The notes: a model not told the origin generated them from the letters alone. A DNA stretch of 64,000 nucleotides from Novosphingopyxis iocasae (GCF_014334095.1 NZ_CP060495.1:1883001-1947000), one strand, 5' to 3'; shown: positions 26,635 to 35,827, numbered from the stretch's first letter. Made by a program: numbers and translations.

Positions 26635-27876
26635 TCATTTGCCCAGATAGCGCCTTTCCGCTTCCAGCATATAATCGCGCGAAAGCGGCAATGCGCGCCG
26701 TTCGCGGACGAACTGGATCTGATAATTGCACATGCCCCCGCCTTCGAAGGCCGCGGCGGCACCTGCCAGATAGAAAATCCACATCCGGTAGAAGCGCTCG
26801 TCATACATGGCGACGACCTTGTCCTTCTGCGCCACCACCCGCTCATACCAAGCGCGCAGCGTATATCCGTAGTGAAGCCGCAGCGTCTCGATATCGCTGT
26901 GGATCAGCTTGGTCTTCTCGCTCGCCACCAGCGTTTCCGACAGCGCGGGGATATAACCGCCAGGGAAGATATATTTGCGCGTGAATGCATCAGTTGCACC
27001 CGGCCCGCCAAAACGCCCGATGGTGTGGATCAGCGCCACACCGTCCGCCTTCATCAGCTTGCGCAGGCAGGCGAAATAGGTTTCGAAATTGGGCTGGCCC
27101 ACATGTTCGAACATGCCGATCGAGACCACCCGGTCGAAGCTCTCCGGCTCACGCGCTGCCAAATCGCGATAATCGACCAGCTCGAACGTCACCCGGTCTG
27201 CCACGCCCGCCTTCTCGGCGCGCTCCTGGGCCAAGGCCAGCTGCTCGGTGCTCAATGTGATGCCGTGGACGCGGATGTCCATTAGCGAGGCAAGATACAG
27301 CGCCGTGCCGCCCCAGCCGCAGCCGATATCGAGCACCCGCTGCCCCGGCTCCAGCGCCAGCTTGGCCGCGATATGCGCCTTTTTGGCGGTCTGCGCCTCT
27401 TCCAGCGTCATGCCCTCTTCGGGCCAATAGGCGCAGCTATACTGCATGTCCTCATCCAGCCAGAGCCGGTAGAAATCATTGCTGAGATCGTAATGATGCG
27501 CGACGTTCTGGCGCGATCGGCCGATGCCGTTGACCTGATCCGCGCGGCTCAGCAGCCACTCGCCCGCACGCGCCAGCGGCTTGCGCGCGCCCACCTCGGC
27601 CCCGGCCTCCCAGGGCGCGTTGCGGCGCACCAGCATGATCAGATCCCAGATATCGCCCTCTTCGACGGTGACGCTGCCGTCCATATAGGCTTCGGGCATG
27701 CCGAGATTGGGATTGGTGACGATCCGCCGCTCCGCTTTCTTGTCGTGAAAGCGCAAGGCGACGTCGGGCCAGCCGGCGGTCCGTATGCCGAAGCGTTCGA
27801 CGCTGCCGTCGGGCCAGAAAAACGCAAGAGTGCCGCGTTCGATGCGCGAGCCGATGATCCGTCCAAGCAAACTCAT
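26635..27876 (-). CDS. cfa: Cyclopropane-fatty-acyl-phospholipid synthase
   Basis: 413 residues from ATG 27876. The SAM site VLDIGCGWGGTALYLA is near residue 180, with HYDLSNDFYRLWLDEDMQYSCAYW near 126 and the C-terminal GGGMCNYQIQFVR near 385, all standard for Cfa. The enzyme adds a methylene from S-adenosylmethionine across unsaturated acyl chains of membrane lipids, which helps acid and solvent survival. The much longer frame that extends to 28416 is only the open complement of the MFS gene. Confidence 0.94.
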   Translation of the reverse strand: MSLLGRIIGSRIERGTLAFFWPDGSVERFGIRTAGWPDVALRFHDKKAERRIVTNPNLGMPEAYMDGSVTVEEGDIWDLIMLVRRNAPWEAGAEVGARKPLARAGEWLLSRADQVNGIGRSRQNVAHHYDLSNDFYRLWLDEDMQYSCAYWPEEGMTLEEAQTAKKAHIAAKLALEPGQRVLDIGCGWGGTALYLASLMDIRVHGITLSTEQLALAQERAEKAGVADRVTFELVDYRDLAAREPESFDRVVSIGMFEHVGQPNFETYFACLRKLMKADGVALIHTIGRFGGPGATDAFTRKYIFPGGYIPALSETLVASEKTKLIHSDIETLRLHYGYTLRAWYERVVAQKDKVVAMYDERFYRMWIFYLAGAAAAFEGGGMCNYQIQFVRERRALPLSRDYMLEAERRYLGK

Positions 27877-28014
27877 GTCAGGGCATTTAGCGTTCCCCTC
27901 CCATTTTACCACCGCTTGACGCGAGCGCGCACCGCCCCGCCATACCGGTCTTTCGAAATGCTTTGACGCAGCCCCCATCGCTGTTAGCTCTATGGCCGAT
28001 AAAGGAGAGGCCGA

Positions 28015-29322
28015 ATGGCAAGCAAGGCGGCGGATTTCGCCGAAACAGTGATGCCGGGCGTCAGCCCGCGGGCGCGCAAGATCACGCTCGCCCTGCTCAC
28101 GATTACATATTTTTTCAGCTATATGGACCGGCAGATCCTCTCGATCCTGATCGAGGATATCAAGGCCGATCTCGTCCTCACGGACACGCAGATCGGCATT
28201 GTCGCCGGCCTTGCCTTTGCCGTATTCTACGCGACGCTCGGCATACCGGTTGCATGGCTGGCCGATCGCAAGAATCGCCGCAATATCATCTCTGTGGCTT
28301 TGGCGTTGTGGAGCGGAGCTACCGCACTGTGCGGATTCGCGAACAATTTCGTCCATCTGCTCCTCGCCCGGATCGGGGTGGGGATCGGCGAAGCCGGGTC
28401 CAGCCCGCCCAGCCATTCAATGATCGCCGATCTTTACGGGCCCAAGAAGCGCGCGGGCGCCCTCGCCATCTACTCGCTCGGCGTTACGCTGGGCGCGGCA
28501 ATGGGTACCATTCTGGGCGGCACGATCGCGCATTTTTACGGCTGGCGCATGGCGTTCTTCGTCATCGGCCTGCCCGGCATTCTGCTGGCCATCGCGGTGC
28601 GCCTGTTCGCAGTCGAGCCCCCGCGCGGCATGTCGGACGCCGCGCAGACGGTGGCCGACGATAGCAGCCCCAGCCTGTGGGACGGCTTCCGCGCCCTTTG
28701 GCAGAACCGCGCCGCGCGCCATCTGGTAGCGGGCGTCACCATCACCTCGATGATCGGCTACGCGCTCACCTCCTGGGGCCCGGCTTATTATATCCGCAGC
28801 TTCGGCTTCGATAAGCTGGAGATCGCGCTCTACATCGCGCCCATTCTGGCGGTCGCGGGCGTCGCCGGGACCGTCGGCGGCGGCAAACTGGCCGACCGGC
28901 TGGCCGAACGCCATGGCTTGCACAGCCAAAGCATGATGATTGCAGTGGGCAAAACCGCGGCCCTGCCCTTTCTCTTCGCGCTCTATCTGCTGCAGGACGC
29001 CTGGTGGGCCATGGCGAGCTACTTCATCGCGCTGCTGTTCCAGAGCTGTTATCTCGGCCCCACCTTCGCGCTGATCCAGGGGCTTGCACCGCTTAAGATG
29101 CGGGCCGTCTGGGCGGCGATCACGCTGCTCGTCATCAACCTGATCGGGCTCGGTGCCGGGCCGACCGCGATCGGGATATTGTCCGATGTGTATCGCGGTG
29201 CTTTCGGTGAGGAGTCGCTGCGCTACGCCCTGCTGACCGGCGCCGCGTTCACACCCTGGGCGGTGTGGCACTATTGGCGCGCGGGCAAGGCGCTGAAGGA
29301 AATGGAGCGCGCCGCCGCCTAA
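28015..29322 (+). CDS. MFS transporter (spinster-like)
   Basis: 435 residues with 12 predicted membrane helices. The loop motif WLADRKNRRNIISVALALWSG near residue 81 and the N-terminal YFFSYMDRQILSILIEDIKADL are typical of the Sphingomonad spinster-like/hexuronate-type MFS group. Substrate unknown. AAAGGAGA lies 9 bases before the ATG. Its stop overlaps the soxR stop (convergent, bases 29319-29322), leaving no room for a terminator between them. Confidence 0.9.
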   Translation: MASKAADFAETVMPGVSPRARKITLALLTITYFFSYMDRQILSILIEDIKADLVLTDTQIGIVAGLAFAVFYATLGIPVAWLADRKNRRNIISVALALWSGATALCGFANNFVHLLLARIGVGIGEAGSSPPSHSMIADLYGPKKRAGALAIYSLGVTLGAAMGTILGGTIAHFYGWRMAFFVIGLPGILLAIAVRLFAVEPPRGMSDAAQTVADDSSPSLWDGFRALWQNRAARHLVAGVTITSMIGYALTSWGPAYYIRSFGFDKLEIALYIAPILAVAGVAGTVGGGKLADRLAERHGLHSQSMMIAVGKTAALPFLFALYLLQDAWWAMASYFIALLFQSCYLGPTFALIQGLAPLKMRAVWAAITLLVINLIGLGAGPTAIGILSDVYRGAFGEESLRYALLTGAAFTPWAVWHYWRAGKALKEMERAAA

Positions 29323-29774
29323 GCCTCGCTTTCTCCTTCCAGCAGAACGCGCGGACCGGCACCCTTGGCCGCCCATGCGTCGCCTGGATTGTAGAGCGCG
29401 CATTTCTTCAGGCTGAGGCAGCCGCAGCCGATGCAGCCGGTGAGGTCCGCGCGCATTTTTTCCAGCGCCGCGATGCGCCGGTCGAGCACCTGCGCAATCC
29501 GGCGGCTGCTGCGTTCCCAGTCCCGCGCCGTCGGTGCCCGATCTTGCGGAAGCTTGGCGAGTTCGGCGCCAATCTCTTCGATCGTCAGGCCCAGCCGCTG
29601 CGCGATCAGCACGAAGCTGAGCCGCCGGGTATCCGCGCGGCGGAAGCGGCGGCGGTTGCCGCCATCGCGCTGCGGATGCACCAGCCCCCGCTCCTCGTAA
29701 AAGCGGATCGCCGAAACCGAGAGGCCGGTGCGCCGGGCCAGATCGCTTATACCAAGTAAGTCGCTTGCTCTCAT
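29319..29774 (-). CDS. soxR: Redox-sensitive activator SoxR
   Basis: 151 residues, a MerR-family protein. The winged helix has ISDLARRTGLSVSAIRFYEERGLV near residue 9, and the [2Fe-2S] cysteines are all present as C-x2-C-x-C-x5-C (CIGCGCLSLKKC near 113). SoxR is oxidised by redox-cycling compounds and then distorts its promoter to activate it. A canonical 18-base SoxR box lies 28 bases upstream of its start and faces a divergent three-gene set. In most non-enteric bacteria SoxR directly controls a few efflux or oxidoreductase genes. Confidence 0.95.
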   Translation of the reverse strand: MRASDLLGISDLARRTGLSVSAIRFYEERGLVHPQRDGGNRRRFRRADTRRLSFVLIAQRLGLTIEEIGAELAKLPQDRAPTARDWERSSRRIAQVLDRRIAALEKMRADLTGCIGCGCLSLKKCALYNPGDAWAAKGAGPRVLLEGESEA

Positions 29775-29802
29775 CGATTTTTCCGTTCGCCAAATCGTTT
29801 GA

Positions 29803-29820
29803 CCTCAACTTAGCTTGAGG
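29803..29820. promoter_or_regulatory. SoxR box
   Basis: CCTCAACTTAGCTTGAGG matches the SoxR operator (CCTCAA-N6-TTGAGG), and one more base pair extends it to GACCTCAA/TTGAGGTC. TTGACC at 29799-29804 stands in the -35 place, and a 19-base gap to the region at 29824 copies the long spacer of the enteric soxS promoter, although the -10 (CACATG) is weak. It serves the rightward genes. Confidence 0.85.
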
Positions 29821-29878
29821 TCGCACATGTTGCCAAGCGGTTCGCATCGGGCGGCCGTAACGAACAGGAGACAGGCAC

Positions 29879-30025
29879 ATGGAAACGGCAATCGACAGGA
29901 TCTGGGACGGGCTGGCGATCAGGGACGAACGAGCGAAAGCAACGCCCGCACGGGATCGGCGGCGCATTCGGCTCGAAGCGGACGACGCCGCCATTCTGGC
30001 GCATTTGTTCAGCCTGAAGGCGTGA
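29879..30025 (+). CDS. 48-residue ORF, first gene behind the SoxR box
   Basis: The frame starts at ATG 29879 with CAGGAG eight bases upstream and encodes a basic, Arg/Ala/Asp-rich peptide (METAIDRIWDGLAIRDERAK... ending AHLFSLKA). It begins 59 bases after the SoxR box and ends 14 bases before the VOC gene. The good ribosome site and position argue for a real gene, but no family is recognised; it may also act as a leader peptide. Confidence 0.55.
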   Translation: METAIDRIWDGLAIRDERAKATPARDRRRIRLEADDAAILAHLFSLKA

Positions 30026-30039
30026 AGGGAGGAGCGATC

Positions 30040-30414
30040 ATGACCGACGCTTTCATCGAACATATCAACATCACCGTCACCGATCCGGATGAAGCCGCCG
30101 AAAAGCTTAGGCAGATCTTCGGCTGGGCGGAACGCTGGCGCGGCCCCGCGCTGAACGGTGGACGCACGATCCATCTGGGCAGCAGCGATCACTATCTTGC
30201 GCTCTATAGCCCCAAGGACGCCCCCGCCGTGCGCTTCCCCAAGGGCGCGCCATTGCAGCATATCGGCGTGGTGGTGGACGATCTGGACGCGGCCGAGTCC
30301 CGCGTATCCGCGGCGGGCTATCGACCATTCAACCATGGCGATTACGAACCCGGACGGCGCTTCTACTTTCTTGGCCCCGACGACATCGAGTTCGAGGTGG
30401 TGAGCTACGCCTGA
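30040..30414 (+). CDS. VOC family protein (glyoxalase/dioxygenase fold)
   Basis: 124 residues from ATG 30040 with GGGAGGAG just upstream. The beta-alpha-beta-beta-beta repeats are visible: EHINITVTDPDEAAEKLRQIFG at the start and LQHIGVVVDDLDAAESRVSAAG in the second half. Metal ligands would be His8, His72 region and Glu in IEFEVVSY. Small VOC proteins include glyoxalases, fosfomycin-type thiol transferases and bleomycin binders. Its place behind a SoxR box suggests detoxification of reactive compounds, an inference. Confidence 0.85.
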   Translation: MTDAFIEHINITVTDPDEAAEKLRQIFGWAERWRGPALNGGRTIHLGSSDHYLALYSPKDAPAVRFPKGAPLQHIGVVVDDLDAAESRVSAAGYRPFNHGDYEPGRRFYFLGPDDIEFEVVSYA

Positions 30415-30468
30415 AACGCGGCGGGGCCGCACTGGCCAAGCGACGGGCACATCTTTATGCGCGCCAGC

Positions 30469-31083
30469 ATGAGCACGCATTTCTATGAGCCCGCCGCCGG
30501 TCACGGCCTGCCCCACAACCCGTTCAACGCCATCGTCGCGCCGCGCCCGATCGGCTGGGTGGGCACGGTAAGCGAGGCGGGTGTCCACAACCTGGCACCT
30601 TACAGCTTCTTCAACGCGTTCAACTACGTGCCCCCGATCGTCGGCTTCTGCAGCGTGGGCGACAAGGATTCGCTCAAAAATGTGCGCGAGGTGCCGGAAT
30701 TCAGCTGGAACCTCGCCACCTGGGCGCAGCGCGAGCAGATGAACGCGAGTTCGGCCGGGCTGGACCACGGCACTAGCGAATTCGAAGCGGCGAAGATCGA
30801 TGTGGCGGAGCCGAAATTGATCCGCCCCAAGCTCGTCGCTGATGCGCCCGTCAAATTCGAATGCCGCGTGACCCAGATCGAGCAGCTCAAGACCGCGAGC
30901 GGGGACGACGTGCCCAGCTGGCTGATCCTGGGCGAAGTCGTGGGCGTCCATATCGACGAAACGATGCTGGAAGACGGCATCTACCAGACCGCCCGCGCGC
31001 GCCCGATCCTGCGTGGCGGCGGCCCCGGGGACTATTTCACCATCACCGACAACGACAAGTTTTTCATGCCCCGCCCCGACTGA
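30469..31083 (+). CDS. Flavin reductase family protein
   Basis: 204 residues from ATG 30469 (an in-frame ATG at 30457 adds four). The flavin-binding split-barrel motif NPFNAIVAPRPIGWVGTVSEAGVHNLAPYSFFNAFNY spans about 18-55, and the DIM6/NTAB-type FMN loop GFCSVGDKDSLKNV follows. These enzymes bind FMN and use NAD(P)H, alone or feeding a monooxygenase. It is the third gene in the set behind the SoxR box, 54 bases after the VOC gene, so it is a likely SoxR target. Confidence 0.9.
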   Translation: MSTHFYEPAAGHGLPHNPFNAIVAPRPIGWVGTVSEAGVHNLAPYSFFNAFNYVPPIVGFCSVGDKDSLKNVREVPEFSWNLATWAQREQMNASSAGLDHGTSEFEAAKIDVAEPKLIRPKLVADAPVKFECRVTQIEQLKTASGDDVPSWLILGEVVGVHIDETMLEDGIYQTARARPILRGGGPGDYFTITDNDKFFMPRPD

Positions 31084-31253
31084 TCGATTCGTTCGATTGA
31101 TACAGCAGTTTGTGATCCTAAGGTCGCGAATGTTCCGATACGGGGGGCCCCTTTTCCTCCGGCCGCAAGCTGAGCGGCAAAGCGAAGCAGGGCGGCGGGG
31201 CAAGCGGGGCATAACCGCAGTTTAGCGCCTCACGCCTTCTGTAGGACAGCACT

Positions 31254-32330
31254 TCAGACGCGGCGGCGGGCGATCAGCAACATTGCGGCGGCGATGGTGG
31301 CAGCGAACAGCGCGCCCTCCAGCATACTGGTGGCGATCCGCGTGAAGACGCCGAAGCCGTTTTCCCCGAACAACCCGCCGATGGCATCCAGCGACAGCTT
31401 CGATCCGGTGATGCGATCGGCGAACAGATCGAGGCTGCCGCCCATCAACCGTCCTCCCGCCAGCGCGATCGCGAGGCCTGCCGATGCGCCCACCGCGCCT
31501 GCCGCGGCGACGCCGACTTCCACCGGTTTACGCGCGAGGTGATGGAGCGCCAGCCAGACACCCAGCCCCACCGCAGCGCCGAGCAGCGCTCCCTCCGGTG
31601 CGCCGGTGATATTGCCGGGCGATCGGCCCAGCATCAGTTGAAAGGCGTCGAGGCCGAGCAGACGCGTCAAGCCGCCGATCACGAGCCCGCCCAGCGCGCC
31701 GCCGAGCGTCAGCCGCATCCACTGCGCGCCGCGCCCGCGCCCTTCCGCCACCGCGATACCGAAACACACCGCCGCCGCGCCCAGCGCCGCGACCATCAGC
31801 GTCACGCTGGCGATCACCACCAACACCGAGAGCGAACCCATGCCCGGCGTTACCGTCGCGCCGAAGCCGTAGAATAAGCCGCCCACCAATCCGGCCAGTG
31901 CTCCGCCGAGCGTTCCCGCTCCCCAGAGCTGCAACAAAGCGGTCCAATCGCGCCCGCTTTCTGGCGCGGCCCAACTCTCTCCTGCTCGCAGCGCTTCCGG
32001 CGCGGCAGGCTCGACCGACGCGATGAAGCGATAGCCATGCTTCGGCACCGTCTCGATAAAACTTGGATCGCTCGCGCTGTCGCCGAGCAGGCGGCGGAGG
32101 GTGCGGATGCATTGGGTCAACGCCTCGTCGGTGACGGGCACGCCGCGCCAGACCTCTTCATGAAAGCGGTCCTTCGTCACGAGCGATCCGGCCTCCGCCA
32201 CCAATAGGGCGAGCGCATCGAAATAGCGGTTGGAGCAATCGAGCGGCACGCCATCTTCGGTCAGCGTGCGATCTGCCGGTTCGAGAACGAACCGGCCGAA
32301 TTGCACGGGACTTCCGTTCGATTTCACCAA
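31254..32330 (-). CDS. Winged-helix (OmpR/CadC-type) regulator fused to a polytopic membrane domain
   Basis: 358 residues. Residues 1-105 are a trans_reg_C winged helix (VQFGRFVLEPADRTLTEDG, EEVWRGVPVTDEALTQCIRTLRRLLGD and the conserved PKHGYRF end). Unlike CadC or ToxR, which have one membrane helix and a periplasmic domain, the rest (about 130-358) is glycine/alanine-rich with six to seven hydrophobic segments (near 131-155, 164-195, 207-228, 242-262, 268-295 and 325-352). It has almost no loops, so it would sense through the membrane itself. Tandem TCATGAC repeats lie 15 bases upstream. The divergent membrane gene is the likely target. Confidence 0.85.
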   Translation of the reverse strand: MVKSNGSPVQFGRFVLEPADRTLTEDGVPLDCSNRYFDALALLVAEAGSLVTKDRFHEEVWRGVPVTDEALTQCIRTLRRLLGDSASDPSFIETVPKHGYRFIASVEPAAPEALRAGESWAAPESGRDWTALLQLWGAGTLGGALAGLVGGLFYGFGATVTPGMGSLSVLVVIASVTLMVAALGAAAVCFGIAVAEGRGRGAQWMRLTLGGALGGLVIGGLTRLLGLDAFQLMLGRSPGNITGAPEGALLGAAVGLGVWLALHHLARKPVEVGVAAAGAVGASAGLAIALAGGRLMGGSLDLFADRITGSKLSLDAIGGLFGENGFGVFTRIATSMLEGALFAATIAAAMLLIARRRV

Positions 32331-32344
32331 TTGCTCAGCCCTTC

Positions 32345-32361
32345 CTCATGACGCTCATGAC
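32345..32361. promoter_or_regulatory. Tandem operator CTCATGAC-N-CTCATGAC
   Basis: The octamer CTCATGAC occurs twice, nine bases apart start to start, in the 80-base gap between the winged-helix membrane regulator and the divergent membrane gene. Winged-helix OmpR-type proteins bind such direct repeats. Each copy also holds TCATGA, a palindrome. Confidence 0.5.
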
Positions 32362-32410
32362 CTGCCGCGGCCAAATAGCGGCTCCCCTTTCGATGAGGAG
32401 ACGTACTGCA

Positions 32411-32944
32411 ATGACCGACGACGCGCTACGGCGCCCGCCCTACAACTTTCGCCGTGCGATCATCTGGATCGCGATCATCACCGCCCTCCTCTGCATCCCG
32501 CTGATTGCGATGCAATTGACCGGAGAAGTGGACTGGACCGCCGGAGACTTCGTCTTCGCAGGCCTGATCTTCGGCGCGGTGGCGACCGGATATGAGCTTG
32601 CCGCACGCGCCGCGCCCAATGGCTGGTATCGGCTGGGCGCGGGGCTGGCGCTGCTGATCGGCCTGTTCACCGTCTGGAGCAACCTTGCGGTCGGTATCGT
32701 CGGTAGCGAGGACAATGCCGTCAATCAGATCTTCTTCCTGATCCCGCTGGCAGCGATCATCGGTACGGCGTTCGTTCGGGGACGGGCGGACGGCATGGCC
32801 AAAGTGATGGGCGTGGCTGCTCTGCTTCAATTGCTCACCGTTCCCACTGCCATCCTGTGGGATCAGCGCGTGATCATATTCCTGATCGTCCTGTCCGTCG
32901 GCTGGCTGGCCTCGGCTTGGTGTTTCCGCCGCGCGGCGCGATGA
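32411..32944 (+). CDS. Six-helix hypothetical membrane protein
   Basis: 177 residues from ATG 32411 with GAGGAGA 10 bases upstream. Six hydrophobic helices are spaced throughout (near 14-34, 42-64, 71-93, 100-118, 124-142 and 150-170), with hardly any loops. I recognise no family. It is divergent from the membrane-bound winged-helix regulator and shares its repeat operator, so the two probably form one unit. Its TGA stop abuts the TCA of the convergent methyltransferase. Confidence 0.75.
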   Translation: MTDDALRRPPYNFRRAIIWIAIITALLCIPLIAMQLTGEVDWTAGDFVFAGLIFGAVATGYELAARAAPNGWYRLGAGLALLIGLFTVWSNLAVGIVGSEDNAVNQIFFLIPLAAIIGTAFVRGRADGMAKVMGVAALLQLLTVPTAILWDQRVIIFLIVLSVGWLASAWCFRRAAR

Positions 32945-33553
32945 TCAGTCGGCCTTGCGCAAGGTGAGCGCGAGCCATTCGCGCCTCACGCCATCGCTGC
33001 CCTTCGCGGTATAGCGATCGGTATCGAGAACTCTGAAACCTGCCGCGGCATATCGCTCCTGCAGCCATGCGGCGGTAGGTAGGTTCGTCCAACGCCCCAA
33101 GGGATCGCGCCCCTCATCCGGATGGCATTCATCCGCCAGCTTGTAATTGGCGAAATGCAGTCCGCCGGGCTTCAGCGCGGCGTGGATGCGGGCGAGAATA
33201 GCGGGCAGCGCCGCGCGCGGCACGTGCAACAGCGATGCGTGAGCCCAGACGGCATCATACTTCTCCACGGCGTCCAATTGATCGAAGCGCATCATCCGTG
33301 CGCCGACGCCGAAGCGCTCGTTCGCCTTGCGCACCATCGCTTCGGTGCCGTCGGTCGCATCCAGCGCGAACCCGCGCCGGACGATGTGCGCGGCATCGAG
33401 CCCCACACCGCAGCCCAGTTCCAGCACCTGCGCACCCGGCGCAAGGCGATCCAGGAAAGGATCGAGGTGCCGGTGACGGTCCTGCGCCGTGCTCGCGGTG
33501 TAGCGCGGAGCCGCCGCCTGATAATAAGCGATGGTCTCCGCGTCGAAGCTCAT
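32945..33553 (-). CDS. Class I SAM-dependent methyltransferase
   Basis: 202 residues. The SAM-binding loop is VLELGCGVGLDAAHI near residue 44, followed by ALDATDGTEAMV and VWAHASLLHVPR near 100. This resembles the TehB/tellurite or small-molecule methyltransferase group; the substrate is unknown. The ATG overlaps the stop of the upstream hydrolase gene by four bases (33550-33553), so the two are probably made together. Confidence 0.85.
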   Translation of the reverse strand: MSFDAETIAYYQAAAPRYTASTAQDRHRHLDPFLDRLAPGAQVLELGCGVGLDAAHIVRRGFALDATDGTEAMVRKANERFGVGARMMRFDQLDAVEKYDAVWAHASLLHVPRAALPAILARIHAALKPGGLHFANYKLADECHPDEGRDPLGRWTNLPTAAWLQERYAAAGFRVLDTDRYTAKGSDGVRREWLALTLRKAD

Positions 33554-34530
33554 CGGCCCTTCAGATGCTCGGCCAGGAAAGCGAGCGTCGCAGGCCAGAT
33601 CTCCTGCTGCGCAGCGAGCGTCGCTTCGTCGGAGCGAAATTCGCCTTCGGTTCGCTGAACGCCGGTGCCGGACAATGCGTGGCCCGCGCCCGGATAGATC
33701 AGCGCGACCGTTTCCAGCCCGCCTGCCTCGGCGCGGCGTTCGGCAATGTTCTGCGCCATTCCGCCCGAATTCCAGGTGTTGTCTGCATCGCCGCCCGCCA
33801 CCAGCACCGGCTCGTCGATATCCTCCACCTGGATGCGCGCGGCGGGCACCCGATCGGGATTGGCCCGGCGTCCGGAATCCTGCGGGGTGCGCAGGCGCAC
33901 GACTGCACCGGGGATCGCATATTTCGCGAACTCCTCTTCCATGCCGAGATAGGGCACGAAGGGCAGCGGCTCGCCCTGCCAGGAGAAACTGCTGACCTCG
34001 CCGGGCTTTGCCTGCGGGCCCCAGCCCTCCCAGATCACATCGCTCGGCACGATCGCGACGACGGCGGCGAACCCGTCGATCCGGCTGGCCCCGGCAAGAA
34101 CGAACTCCGCTCCCTTCGACACGCCGTACAGTCCGATCGCATCTGCTTTCACATCATCACGTTTGCGCAACCAGTTTTGCGCGATGGCAAGCTTTTCGAG
34201 CGGGATAGAATCGAACGCCTCGGGCAAGTCCGGCAACTGCTTGGCCGGGGGGAGATAGGCAGGCGAATAATAGGGCAGGCCGAGCACCGCATAGCCCTGT
34301 TCGATGAAGCGCGGGGCCGAGCCGCGCGACCCCGTGTCGCCGCCTTCGCTACCGCCGAGCACGATCAGCACCGGGAAGGGGCCGTCGCCCTCGGGCGTCG
34401 CGAAATAGGCATAGGGCAGTTCGTCTCCGACCATGATCTCGGTCGGGGCGACGGGCAGGCCGGGATCGGCCGACGCCGGCACCGAAAGCCCCAGACCGCA
34501 AGCCGCGAGAATTGTCAGAAACGTGCGCAA
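33550..34530 (-). CDS. Secreted alpha/beta hydrolase, BAAT C-terminal-like
   Basis: 326 residues from TTG 34530, with a strong GGGAGG site 6 bases upstream that decides this start. A signal peptide ends near PASADPG (residue 22). The nucleophile elbow is GLYGVSKGAEF near 140 (Ser), and an Asp (VLVAGGDADNTWNS) and His (YPGAGHALSG) complete the triad. It resembles acyl-CoA thioester hydrolase/bile-acid acyltransferase C-terminal domains and dienelactone hydrolases. Substrate unknown; translational coupling to a methyltransferase is the only context. Confidence 0.85.
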   Translation of the reverse strand: MRTFLTILAACGLGLSVPASADPGLPVAPTEIMVGDELPYAYFATPEGDGPFPVLIVLGGSEGGDTGSRGSAPRFIEQGYAVLGLPYYSPAYLPPAKQLPDLPEAFDSIPLEKLAIAQNWLRKRDDVKADAIGLYGVSKGAEFVLAGASRIDGFAAVVAIVPSDVIWEGWGPQAKPGEVSSFSWQGEPLPFVPYLGMEEEFAKYAIPGAVVRLRTPQDSGRRANPDRVPAARIQVEDIDEPVLVAGGDADNTWNSGGMAQNIAERRAEAGGLETVALIYPGAGHALSGTGVQRTEGEFRSDEATLAAQQEIWPATLAFLAEHLKGR

Positions 34531-34582
34531 ACTATACCTCCCTTAGTGTATTAGGAAGGCATTACACTTATGCACGACCGTT

Positions 34583-35827
34583 TCAAGCGGCGGTTGCAGC
34601 TTCCGCAGCCTCGCGGTCCCGCTCGGCCCGGCTCTTCTTCGTCGCCTGCGTTTTCAGCTGGCCGCAGGCGGCGTCGATATCACGGCCACGCGGGGTACGC
34701 ACCGGCGCGCTGATGCCGCCTTCGAAGATGATGTTGCTAAATGCACGGATGCGTTCCGGCGTGGAGCATTCGTAGGGTGCGCCTTCCCAAGGATTGAACG
34801 GGATGAGGTTCACCTTGGCCGGCAGACGGTAATGCTTCAGCAGGCGCACCAGCTCGCGCGCGTCATCATCGCTGTCGTTCTTGTCCTTCAGCATCACATA
34901 TTCGAACGTGATGCGGCGGGCATTGTTCGCGCCGGGATAGTCGGCGCAGGCCTGCAGCAGCTCCTCGATGCCGTATTTCTTGTTGATGGGCACGATCTCG
35001 TCGCGGATGTCCTTCGTCACCGCATGGAGCGAGACGGCCAGGTTCACGCCGATTTCCTGCCCGCAGCGCTCCATCATCGGCACAACGCCGCTCGTCGAAA
35101 GCGTGATGCGCCGCTTGGACAGCGCCAGACCGTCGCCATCCATCACCACTTTCAGTGCATCGCGCACATGATCGAAATTATAAAGCGGCTCGCCCATGCC
35201 CATCATCACGATGTTGGTGAGCATGCGGCCATCGGCGGTGTAGGCCGCCTGGTCGCTCTCTTCGTCCATATCGCCCACGGCCATGTTGCCGCGCGGCCAT
35301 TCGCCCAGCGCATCGCGCGCCAGCATGACCTGGCCCACGATCTCGCCCGGCGTCAGGTTGCGCACCAGCCGCATCGTGCCCGTATGGCAGAAACGGCAGT
35401 TGAGCGTGCAGCCGACCTGGCTGGAAACGCACAGAGTGCCGCGGTCCGCATCCGGGATGAACACCATCTCGAATTCGTGCCCATCGACCGACTTCAGCAG
35501 CCACTTGCGCGTGCCGTCGGTGGACACCTGCGCCTCGACCACGTCCGGGCGGCCGATCACGAAGCGCTGCGCCAGCCAGGGGCGCATGGTCTTGGCGATA
35601 TCGGTCATGCCGTCGAAGTCGGTTGCGCCGCGATGGTAGATCCAGTGGAACACCTGCTTGGAGCGCAGCTTGGCCTGCCGCTCATCCAGCCCGGCGGCGG
35701 AAAAGGTGTCGCGAATTTCCGCACGGCTCAGGCCCAGCAGGTCCACACGCCCATCCTCGCGTGCGGTGACGTTGCGGGGAACGGGCACGGGATCGAAATG
35801 CCCTGCGATGGGCATGGCGGTGGTCAT
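34583..35827 (-). CDS. rlmN: 23S rRNA/tRNA adenine C2-methyltransferase RlmN
   Basis: 414 residues from ATG 35827 ([14 protein letters not shown], the usual sphingomonad start). The radical-SAM cluster is in [12 protein letters not shown] near residue 127 and the methyl-carrying cysteine in the C-terminal [11 protein letters not shown] segment near 370. RlmN methylates A2503 of 23S rRNA and A37 of some tRNAs, which affects translation fidelity and some antibiotic binding. It stands alone in this neighbourhood. Confidence 0.95.
   Translation of the reverse strand: MTTAMPIAGHFDPVPVPRNVTAREDGRVDLLGLSRAEIRDTFSAAGLDERQAKLRSKQVFHWIYHRGATDFDGMTDIAKTMRPWLAQRFVIGRPDVVEAQVSTDGTRKWLLKSVDGHEFEMVFIPDADRGTLCVSSQVGCTLNCRFCHTGTMRLVRNLTPGEIVGQVMLARDALGEWPRGNMAVGDMDEESDQAAYTADGRMLTNIVMMGMGEPLYNFDHVRDALKVVMDGDGLALSKRRITLSTSGVVPMMERCGQEIGVNLAVSLHAVTKDIRDEIVPINKKYGIEELLQACADYPGANNARRITFEYVMLKDKNDSDDDARELVRLLKHYRLPAKVNLIPFNPWEGAPYECSTPERIRAFSNIIFEGGISAPVRTPRGRDIDAACGQLKTQATKKSRAERDREAAEAATAA

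Noticed and set aside
28417-31212. 931-residue minus-strand frame
   Set aside because: It crosses MFS, soxR, the VOC gene and the flavin reductase in one frame. Each has clear motifs, so this frame is a shadow.
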